Shown here: positions 1-5,288 of the stretch, piece after piece
How the letters are laid out: each line of letters opens with the position of its first letter
Position numbering within the stretch: the stretch's first letter is position 1
Assembly (NCBI GenBank): GCA_017651785.1
Contig: JAGCCD010000073.1
Coordinates: 1 to 9,838, forward strand
DNA from: Bacteroidales bacterium
GTDB taxonomy: Bacteria; Bacteroidota; Bacteroidia; Bacteroidales; UBA932
Direction: 5' to 3'
DNA length: 9,838 nucleotides
The notes under the pieces: model-generated
Databases searched by the model: none
What the model saw: only the letters and a program-made list of their open reading frames with translations
Told to the model about the DNA's origin: nothing
Position numbers and translations under genes: made by a program

Positions 1-2601
1 CGTAGCGTTAACCCTTACACCGGCGCCCCTGCAACGTATATCCTCGCCAAGGCTCTGGTAAACACCTGGTTCAACGGCAAGGTGGAGTTCGAGGTCCTTC
101 CCGGTGAAATGAAGGGCCGCGACCTGGTGGGTATGCGTTACGAGCAGCTCATCCCCTGGTTCAACCCCGGCCCCGACGCCTTCCGCGTTATCCCCGGAGA
201 CTATGTAACCACAGAAGACGGTACCGGTATCGTTCACATAGCCCCTACCTTCGGTGCAGACGACGCCCGCGTTGCCCGCGCCAGCGGCATCCCCGCCCTT
301 CAGGTAAAAGACAGGAACGGAGACCTGCAGGCCCAGGTAGACCTCAAAGGCCGTTTCTACAGGCTGCAAGACCTTGATGCGGATTATGTCAAAAACTGCG
401 TGAGCGCAGATTACGCCGAGTGGGCCGGCCGCTACGTGAAGAACGCATACGACCCGTCCCTCGAGCCCGACGCTCCCACGCTGGACATAGACCTCTGCGT
501 GATGCTCAAGGCTGCAGGAAAGGCTTTCCGCATAGAGAAGCACGTCCACTCATACCCCCACTGCTGGCGTACTGACAAGCCCGTCCTCTACTATCCGCTT
601 GACAGCTGGTTCATCCGCACCACCGCCGTCCGCGAGCAGATGATGGAGCTCAACGACACCATAGCCTGGAAGCCCGAGTCCACCGGCACCGGCCGCTTCG
701 GCAAGTGGCTTGAGAACATTCAGGACTGGAACCTCAGCCGCAGCCGCTACTGGGGCACGCCCCTTCCCGTGTGGCGCACTGAGGACGGCAAGGAAGAGAT
801 CTGCATCGGCAGCGTCCGAGAGCTCTTCAACGAGATAGACAAATCCGTAGCCGCCGGCTTCATGCCGTCCAACCCCTTCAGGGACGCGGGCTTCAACCCC
901 GACGACATGACCAAGGTCAACTACGACCGCATAGACCTCCATCGTCCGTACGTAGACAACATCTTCCTGGTGTCTCCCACCGGACGCAAGATGACGAGGG
1001 AGAAAGACCTCATAGACGTCTGGTTCGATTCCGGCGCAATGCCGTACGCCCAGACCGGTCTGCGCGGCATCGATTCGTCCGACTTCGGCGCCACTGCAGA
1101 CTTCATAGCCGAGGGCGTGGACCAGACCCGTGGGTGGTTCTACACGTTGCACGCTATTCATACAATGGTAAGCGGCACTCCCGCCTTCAAGCGCGTCATC
1201 TCCAACGGCCTTGTGCTGGACAAGAAGGGAGAGAAGATGAGCAAGCGCCTCGGCAATGCCGTAGATCCCTTCGCCGCAATGGACAAATGGGGAGCTGACG
1301 CACTGCGCTGGTATATGCTCACTAACTCCCAGCCCTGGGACAACCTCAAGTTCGACGAGGGCGGAGTGGAGGAGATCCGCCGCAAGTTCTTCGGCACCCT
1401 GTACAACTCCTACTCGGTGTTTGCGTTGTACGCGAACCTTGACGGATTCGACCCGTCAATCGCCGCCGTGCCTTACGCGGAGCGTCCTTTGTTCGACCGC
1501 TGGATCATCTCCCGCTTCAACACCCTTTCCTCCCGCGTAGTTGCGGCATACGAAGATTACGATATCACGCTTGCAGGCCGCCTTGTGCAGGATTTCGTGT
1601 GCGACGACCTCAGCAACTGGTACATCCGTCTTAACAAGAAGCGCCTCTGGGGCTCCGGAATGCCGGAAGACAAGCTGGCGGCGTATCAGACTCTTTACGA
1701 GGTGCTTAAGGGCGTTGCGCTGCTTGGCGCCCCCATCGCTCCCTTCTTCATGGAAAGGCTCTGGCTTGACCTTGTGCCCGACAGCGAGTCCGTCCACTTC
1801 GAGCCCATGCCGGTATCGGACGCAGAGCTCATAGACAGCGCGCTGGAGGAAAGCATGGCATTCGCCCAGAAGGCGTCCAGCATGGTGCTCGCCCTTCGCA
1901 AGAAGGTGGGCATCAACGTGCGCAAGCCTCTGGCAAAGGTGCTCGTGCCCGTTCTGGACGATTCCGTCCGGGACCATATCGCCCGCGTGCAAGACATCTT
2001 CCTGTCGGAAGTGAATGTGAAGAAGCTCGAGTTCCTTCACGACACCACCGGCATCATAACCAAGAAGATCAAGCCCAACTTCAAGACTCTGGGCAAGCTG
2101 TACGGCAAGCAGATGAAGGAAATCGCCGCAGCGTTCGGCACCCTTTCCCAGGAAGAGATTTCCGCAATCGAGCGCTCGGAGCAATACACTCTCGCGCTGC
2201 CTTCAGGTCCCGTCGTACTGAACGAGGGAGATTATGAGATAAACTCCGAGGATATGCCCGGCTGGCTCGTCGCCACAGAGGGTTCGCTCACCGTAGCGCT
2301 TGATATCGTGCAAACTCCCGAGCTTGTGCTTGAGGGTATGGCGCGCGAGCTCATCCATCCCATACAGACCCTGCGCAAAGACAGCGGATTCGACCTTACG
2401 GACCGCATAGACACGTTCATCTATGCAGACGGTCAGGCCTACGAGGGCATAGAAAAGGCCCTTGCCGTCCATGGCATGTATGTTGCTTCGCAGACGTTTT
2501 CCAAGAGCCTGGTGCTCAGGCCTCTTGAAGAGGCTCCCGAGGCCGCCGCAACCGTCCCCTGGGACGACACTACAATCAAAATCAAACTAAACCGTATATA
2601 A
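1..2601 (+). CDS. ileS: Isoleucyl-tRNA synthetase, 3' part (5' end outside window)
   Basis: Class I aminoacyl-tRNA synthetase that charges tRNA-Ile and hydrolyses mischarged Val-tRNA-Ile in the cytoplasm. The frame is open from base 1, which already reads as synthetase (NPYTGAPAT), so the first ATG at 82 is internal. 866 residues are present. The missing N-terminus, roughly 270 residues if the protein has the usual Bacteroidetes length of about 1,100-1,150, would carry the HIGH motif. Visible here: the CP1 editing-site motif GTGIVHIAPTFGADD (bases 220-264), then SRSRYWGTPLPVW, DVWFDSGAMPYAQ, DQTRGWFYTLH and the catalytic loop KMSKR (1234-1248). A tRNA-binding C-terminal region follows. DQTRGWFYTL and KMSKR, rather than the DQxRGWFxSS and KMSKS of E. 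coli-type enzymes, point to the eukaryote-like IleS2 class. No C-terminal zinc-finger cysteines are seen. It ends 2 nt before the next gene, so the two are probably cotranscribed. Confidence 0.97.
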   Translation, partial: RSVNPYTGAPATYILAKALVNTWFNGKVEFEVLPGEMKGRDLVGMRYEQLIPWFNPGPDAFRVIPGDYVTTEDGTGIVHIAPTFGADDARVARASGIPALQVKDRNGDLQAQVDLKGRFYRLQDLDADYVKNCVSADYAEWAGRYVKNAYDPSLEPDAPTLDIDLCVMLKAAGKAFRIEKHVHSYPHCWRTDKPVLYYPLDSWFIRTTAVREQMMELNDTIAWKPESTGTGRFGKWLENIQDWNLSRSRYWGTPLPVWRTEDGKEEICIGSVRELFNEIDKSVAAGFMPSNPFRDAGFNPDDMTKVNYDRIDLHRPYVDNIFLVSPTGRKMTREKDLIDVWFDSGAMPYAQTGLRGIDSSDFGATADFIAEGVDQTRGWFYTLHAIHTMVSGTPAFKRVISNGLVLDKKGEKMSKRLGNAVDPFAAMDKWGADALRWYMLTNSQPWDNLKFDEGGVEEIRRKFFGTLYNSYSVFALYANLDGFDPSIAAVPYAERPLFDRWIISRFNTLSSRVVAAYEDYDITLAGRLVQDFVCDDLSNWYIRLNKKRLWGSGMPEDKLAAYQTLYEVLKGVALLGAPIAPFFMERLWLDLVPDSESVHFEPMPVSDAELIDSALEESMAFAQKASSMVLALRKKVGINVRKPLAKVLVPVLDDSVRDHIARVQDIFLSEVNVKKLEFLHDTTGIITKKIKPNFKTLGKLYGKQMKEIAAAFGTLSQEEISAIERSEQYTLALPSGPVVLNEGDYEINSEDMPGWLVATEGSLTVALDIVQTPELVLEGMARELIHPIQTLRKDSGFDLTDRIDTFIYADGQAYEGIEKALAVHGMYVASQTFSKSLVLRPLEEAPEAAATVPWDDTTIKIKLNRI

Positions 2602-2603
2602 TT

Positions 2604-3005
2604 ATGGCAGAAGAAACCAAAACCCGCTATTCCGACGAGGAGCTCGCTGAATTCAAGGCCATCATCGACCAGATGCTCGAGAAGGCCCGCGCCGAGTACG
2701 ATACTCTGCGTCAGGTTGTTATGCACAACGGATCCAACGACATAGAGGATACGTCACCCTCTTTCAAGACAGTCGAGGACGACGGTGCCTATCAGCTTTC
2801 AAAAGAGGAAGCGAGCCAGCTGGCACAGCGCCAGTACAAGTTCATCCAGAACCTCGAGGCCGCCCTTGTGAGGATAGAGAACAAGACTTACGGCATCTGC
2901 CGCGAGACCGGAAAACTCATTCCCAAGGAGCGCCTGCGCCTTGTCCCTCACGCAACCCTTACCGTTGAGGCCAAGGAAATGCTCGCAAAGCAAGGCCGCA
3001 AATGA
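2604..3005 (+). CDS. DksA/TraR-family protein with degenerate zinc site
   Basis: 133 aa, about the size of DksA-like proteins that bind the RNA polymerase secondary channel. Residues 10-95 are helical and charged, fitting the coiled-coil arm. Residues 97-124 (YGICRETGKLIPKERLRLVP, then HATLTVEAK) align with the DksA C4 zinc-finger region. Only Cys99 remains of the four zinc ligands: Thr102, Thr120 and Ala123 stand where DksA has cysteines. I recall this pattern as common in Bacteroidetes homologues, so it is probably a lineage form and not damage. The DxxDxA motif at the tip of the E. coli DksA arm is not seen. The ATG at 2604 follows the ileS stop by 2 nt, and the stop overlaps the lspA start as ATGA, so translation is likely coupled. 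A role in transcription regulation is inferred from the family. It is not necessarily a functional DksA. Confidence 0.88.
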   Translation: MAEETKTRYSDEELAEFKAIIDQMLEKARAEYDTLRQVVMHNGSNDIEDTSPSFKTVEDDGAYQLSKEEASQLAQRQYKFIQNLEAALVRIENKTYGICRETGKLIPKERLRLVPHATLTVEAKEMLAKQGRK

Positions 3006-3565
3006 AGCTTGGAAAAGGCGCCAGGCTGGTAATCCTGGGTATAGTGCTGGTCGTTATTGATCAGGTGATCAAATTCCTGGTCAAGGGAAATATGTCCCTT
3101 GGCCAGCAGATCTTCGTGCTGGGAGACTGGTTCCGCCTGTGCTTCGTAGAGAACGAGGGCTTCGCCTTCGGCATGAAGTTCGGCGGAGCGGTGGGGAAGT
3201 TCGGCCTGTCGCTGTTCCGCATCGTGCTCTGCGGCTTCCTGATATGGTGGATTTCCTCCCTTTGCCGCAAGCCGTCAATCCCTACCGGAGTCCTGGTGGG
3301 TCTTACCCTCATTACGGCCGGAGCGTTCGGCAACATCATAGACTGCCTGTTCTACGGCATTATCTGGGATTATGCGCCATTTATGTTCGGCAAGGTGGTA
3401 GATATGTTCTACTTCCCGCTCATTCACAATGCCGCCGGAGAGGTGATATTCTTCAGTCCGGTATTCAATTTTGCGGATTCGTGCGTCACGGTGGGTGCCT
3501 TTTACCTGATACTGTTTCAGTGGAAGTTCTTTACAAGGGACGATAAAAAAGAAAAAGCGGCTTGA
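3002..3565 (+). CDS. lspA: Lipoprotein signal peptidase (signal peptidase II)
   Basis: Inner-membrane aspartic protease that cleaves prolipoproteins before the lipidated cysteine. 187 aa, longer than the E. coli enzyme (164 aa). Motifs in order: IDQ at 19-21 in the first membrane helix, ENEGFAFGM (50-58) for the family NxGxAFG box, GNIIDCLFYG (110-119) with catalytic Asp114, and FNFADSCVTVG (155-165) with catalytic Asp159. The extra length lies mainly between the catalytic aspartates (about 120-155), as in other Bacteroidetes homologues I recall. Four hydrophobic helices are visible near 9-27, 70-87, 96-116 and 159-175, followed by a basic tail. The ATG overlaps the upstream stop (ATGA), which fixes the start. 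The stop codon sits inside the loop of the following terminator. The VWA lipoprotein at 3794-5002 would be one of its substrates. Confidence 0.97.
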   Translation: MKLGKGARLVILGIVLVVIDQVIKFLVKGNMSLGQQIFVLGDWFRLCFVENEGFAFGMKFGGAVGKFGLSLFRIVLCGFLIWWISSLCRKPSIPTGVLVGLTLITAGAFGNIIDCLFYGIIWDYAPFMFGKVVDMFYFPLIHNAAGEVIFFSPVFNFADSCVTVGAFYLILFQWKFFTRDDKKEKAA

Positions 3566-3579
3566 TGGCCGCTTTTTTT
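3552..3579. terminator. Bidirectional intrinsic terminator between lspA and tRNA-Ser
   Basis: A perfect 10-bp stem, AAAAAGCGGC (3552-3561) with GCCGCTTTTT (3568-3577), has a 6-nt loop TTGATG and ends in a run of seven T (3573-3579). The left arm starts with A5 and is preceded by more A-rich sequence, so the complementary strand also reads as hairpin plus U-tract. It can therefore end both the ileS-lspA transcript and the convergent tRNA-Ser transcript. The lspA TGA (3563-3565) lies in the loop. Confidence 0.9.
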
Positions 3580-3593
3580 GTGGGATATGGGGG

Positions 3594-3678
3594 CGGAGGA
3601 AGAGGGATTCGAACCCCCGGAACGTTGCCGTTCAACAGTTTTCAAGACTGCCGCCATCGACCACTCGGCCATTCCTCC
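3594..3678 (-). tRNA. tRNA-Ser (anticodon UGA)
   Basis: The complementary strand folds as an 85-nt class II tRNA. The acceptor stem is GGAGGAA (bases 3678-3672) paired with TTCCTCC (3601-3595), and the discriminator is G (3594), as expected for serine. The D-arm starts TGGCCGAGTGG. The anticodon stem GCAGT/ACTGT carries the loop CTTGAAA with anticodon TGA (3644-3642), reading UCA. The long variable arm (TGAACGGCAACGTTC) is typical of serine tRNAs. The T-arm is GGGGGTTCGAATCCC. CCA is not encoded. Confidence 0.97.
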
Positions 3679-3689
3679 AAAAAGGACTG

Positions 3690-3721
3690 CAAAAATAGAT
3701 ATAAAATTGTTGTTCTGCAAA
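3690..3721 (-). promoter_or_regulatory. Promoter of tRNA-Ser (Bacteroidetes sigma consensus)
   Basis: On the - strand, TTTG (3721-3718) is followed by a 20-nt spacer and TATTTTTG (3697-3690). This matches the TTTG-N19/21-TAnnTTTG promoter of Bacteroidetes. Transcription would start about 5-7 nt further on, near 3684, leaving only a few nt before the tRNA 5' end at 3678. Confidence 0.8.
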
Positions 3722-3793
3722 TAATATTTTTTGCTGGACGTTGTGCAAGTTTCCTACAGGCACGGGATTTAGAGGTTAAAACGGATTAACTGT

Positions 3794-5002
3794 ATGAAAA
3801 GACTTGCATATTTCATTCTGGCAATTGCTGCTTCAGCTGCTTGCAGCACTATTGATTATGCTCCGGATGTCCCTATGTCGGGCGACGGAGGTACCTATGA
3901 AAGGGAAGGAGCTCCCGATTTTGGAGGTGTGCCCGGAGGCGGCGGCCAGGGCGGCCAGGCGGGCCTTGTTACGGCCGGCGAGTGGAACGATCTTGACAAC
4001 TGGCCTTTCTGGGGCCGTCTCATGACTACCAAGGCAGATGAACAGACTGTAGGTTTTGCCGAAGTATCCGAATACTGGCGCTTCTGGACAGACCGCCGCG
4101 TAGCGGTCCTGGTGAAAGACGCTTCCGGCAATCCTGCTCCCGGGGTAACCGTAGAGTTGCTGAGCGGATCGGATAAAGTGTGGACCTCGGTTACCGACGT
4201 ATTCGGCAAAGCCGACTGCTGGATAGGTATGTACGACAATGCTTATCAGGAAGGAACCCTGTCGCTCAACGTGGGCGGAACCGCAGTTTCCGAGCCCCCT
4301 GTGGTTACATCCTGGACAGACGAGGCTGTAGCGCTTAATGAGTATACATTTGCCGCTCAGGCGCCCGAGAGCAAAGCCGACATTCTCTTCATCGTAGACG
4401 CCACCGGCTCGATGTACGACGAGATAGACTTCCTTAAGGCTGACCTGCTGAGCATCCTGCAAACCTGCCAGCAGGCAGACGCCTCGGTAAGCATGCGCAC
4501 CGGCGCCCTGTTCTATCGTGACGAGGGAGACGATTATCTCGTCCGCACTTCGCCCTTCAGCGCAGATTTCAACAAGACGATAAACTTCGTAAAGAAACAG
4601 TCTGCCGGGGGCGGCGGAGATTATCCTGAAGCCGTTCACACTGCTCTTGAGGTCTCCCTGCAAGACTTCGACTGGAATTCAAAGGCCCGCACCCGCATTG
4701 CGTTCATGCTTCTTGACGCTCCGCCCCATCAGGACCATCAGGGCGTGATAGAGAGCCTCCAGAAATCCATAAGCCTGTATGCGTCAAAGGGAATCAAGCT
4801 CATACCGGTAGCATCCAGCGGTGTAGACAAGCCCACAGAATTCTGCCTCCGCCTCTTTGCCATCGCTACCGGCGGCACATATGTGTTCCTCACCAACGAC
4901 AGCGGTATCGGCGGAGACCATATCCAGGCCACAGTAGGTGAGTACGAAGTAGAGAAACTCAACGACCTTATCGTCCGTCTTATCCAAAAATACATAGGAT
5001 AG
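3794..5002 (+). CDS. Lipoprotein with a von Willebrand factor A domain
   Basis: 402 aa. The N-terminus MKRLAYFILAIAASAAC is a short lipoprotein signal with the lipobox SAAC and Cys17 as acceptor. A Gly-rich linker (43-57) may act as a tether. Residues about 102-145 (RVAVLVKDASGNPAPGVTVE and on) resemble a carboxypeptidase-regulatory-like Ig fold. The VWA domain runs from about 195 to 365. The MIDAS motif is DATGSM (202-207), a DxTxS variant. GGGGDYPEA (272-280) and LLDAPPH (306-312) lie where the other metal-site loops fall. So it is probably a metal-dependent adhesion or protein-interaction module exposed at the envelope; partner and function are unknown. No obvious Shine-Dalgarno sequence precedes the ATG. 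The 115 bases between it and the tRNA-Ser hold only a poor promoter candidate on this strand (TATTTTTTG at 3725-3733, one base too long and without a well-placed -33 box). No clear terminator follows before the tRNA-Pro promoter. Confidence 0.88.
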   Translation: MKRLAYFILAIAASAACSTIDYAPDVPMSGDGGTYEREGAPDFGGVPGGGGQGGQAGLVTAGEWNDLDNWPFWGRLMTTKADEQTVGFAEVSEYWRFWTDRRVAVLVKDASGNPAPGVTVELLSGSDKVWTSVTDVFGKADCWIGMYDNAYQEGTLSLNVGGTAVSEPPVVTSWTDEAVALNEYTFAAQAPESKADILFIVDATGSMYDEIDFLKADLLSILQTCQQADASVSMRTGALFYRDEGDDYLVRTSPFSADFNKTINFVKKQSAGGGGDYPEAVHTALEVSLQDFDWNSKARTRIAFMLLDAPPHQDHQGVIESLQKSISLYASKGIKLIPVASSGVDKPTEFCLRLFAIATGGTYVFLTNDSGIGGDHIQATVGEYEVEKLNDLIVRLIQKYIG

Positions 5003-5032
5003 AACAAGGTGCCTGAAAAAACTCTCGCAGAT

Positions 5033-5063
5033 TTTGTTTTTTTGCGAAAAGTTTCTACCTTTG
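5033..5063 (+). promoter_or_regulatory. Promoter of tRNA-Pro (Bacteroidetes sigma consensus)
   Basis: TTTG (5033-5036), a 19-nt spacer and TACCTTTG (5056-5063) match the Bacteroidetes consensus exactly. The expected start near 5069-5070 lies about 4-5 nt before the tRNA 5' end at 5074. Confidence 0.85.
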
Positions 5064-5073
5064 CATCCCACTT

Positions 5074-5146
5074 CTGGATGTGGCGCAGTTGGTAGCGCAC
5101 CTGGTTAGGGACCAGGAGGTCGCTGGTTCAAGTCCAGTCATCCAGA
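5074..5146 (+). tRNA. tRNA-Pro (anticodon AGG)
   Basis: 73 nt without CCA, which is not encoded. The acceptor stem CTGGATG/CATCCAG is a perfect 7 bp and the discriminator is A. The D-stem is GCGC/GCGC. The anticodon stem CCTGG/CCAGG encloses the loop TTAGGGA with anticodon AGG (5107-5109). The variable loop is AGGTC. The T-stem GCTGG/CCAGT has one G-U pair, and the T-loop is TTCAAGT. C1-G72, A73 and G35-G36 are the bacterial proline identity elements, so the amino acid is secure. The oddity is A34: bacterial proline tRNAs usually carry U, G or C there. A34 would need deamination to inosine or would read mainly CCU. Confidence 0.93.
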
Positions 5147-5148
5147 CA

Positions 5149-5181
5149 AAAAAGGCTCTGAGCGTTGCTCAGGGCCTTTTT
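5149..5181 (+). terminator. Intrinsic terminator of tRNA-Pro
   Basis: A 15-bp hairpin pairs AAAAAGGCTCTGAGC (5149-5163) with GCTCAGGGCCTTTTT (5167-5181), with a GTT loop and a single T-G pair. The right arm ends in a T-run. It begins 2 nt after the tRNA 3' end. The T-run is shared with the -33 box of the next promoter. Confidence 0.9.
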
Positions 5182-5209
5182 GTATTATTCTACAGATTTG
5201 CTATATTTG
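5179..5209 (+). promoter_or_regulatory. Promoter of the structured RNA and 593-aa gene
   Basis: TTTG (5179-5182), a 19-nt spacer and TATATTTG (5202-5209) give an exact Bacteroidetes promoter. The -7 box is identical to that of rpsO. The -33 box uses the last T residues of the tRNA-Pro terminator. The expected start, about 6 nt after the box, falls at or next to G5215, the first base of the hairpin that follows. Confidence 0.82.
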
Positions 5210-5214
5210 CATCT

Positions 5215-5286
5215 GGACCGCACAGAAAGTTCCTATTCCGTATTTTGGGAGTCTTCGGACTCAATACTTTCCGCGGTCCTTTTTTT
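5215..5286 (+). ncRNA. Structured small RNA or terminator-like leader (attenuator candidate)
   Basis: The 72 nt have paired ends: GGACCGC (5215-5221) with GCGGTCC (5273-5279), followed at once by seven T (5280-5286). Inside, GAAAG (5225-5229) can pair with CTTTC (5267-5271), and GTATT (5240-5244) with AATAC (5263-5267); the two share C5267. The apex is GAGTC-TTCG-GACTC (5249-5262), which closes as the very stable C(UUCG)G tetraloop. With a consensus promoter starting at its 5' end and a terminator-like 3' end, it could be a free small RNA. Because its U-tract ends 2 nt before the ATG of the 593-aa gene, it could equally be an attenuator controlling that gene. I recognise no known riboswitch or RNA family. 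Confidence 0.6.
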
Positions 5287-5288
5287 AT

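Noticed and set aside
82..84. ATG at 82 as the ileS start
   Set aside because: The frame is open upstream to base 1 and reads conserved synthetase sequence, so the gene begins outside the window.
550..2184. Long antisense frames opposite ileS (550-1161 and 1456-2184)
   Set aside because: They are shadows of the ileS codon pattern, and ileS motifs cover both spans.
3725..3733. TATTTTTTG as the promoter of the VWA gene
   Set aside because: It has one base too many between TA and TTTG, and the nearest TTG lies only 12-15 nt upstream, so I do not list it as a promoter.
3517..3789. Small open frames on both strands over 3517-3720 and 3562-3789
   Set aside because: They translate the tRNA-Ser gene and the terminator. 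Their conserved-looking peptides (SGGSNPSSS, GIRTPGT) are tRNA sequence.
3833..4663. Antisense open frame of 276 codons opposite the VWA gene
   Set aside because: It overlaps a well-supported gene almost entirely and shows no recognisable motif or promoter.
5023..5050. TCGCA...TGCGA dyad (about 14-nt T-rich loop) after the VWA gene, considered as its terminator
   Set aside because: The stem is only 5 bp with a large loop, no T-run follows, and it overlaps the tRNA-Pro promoter.
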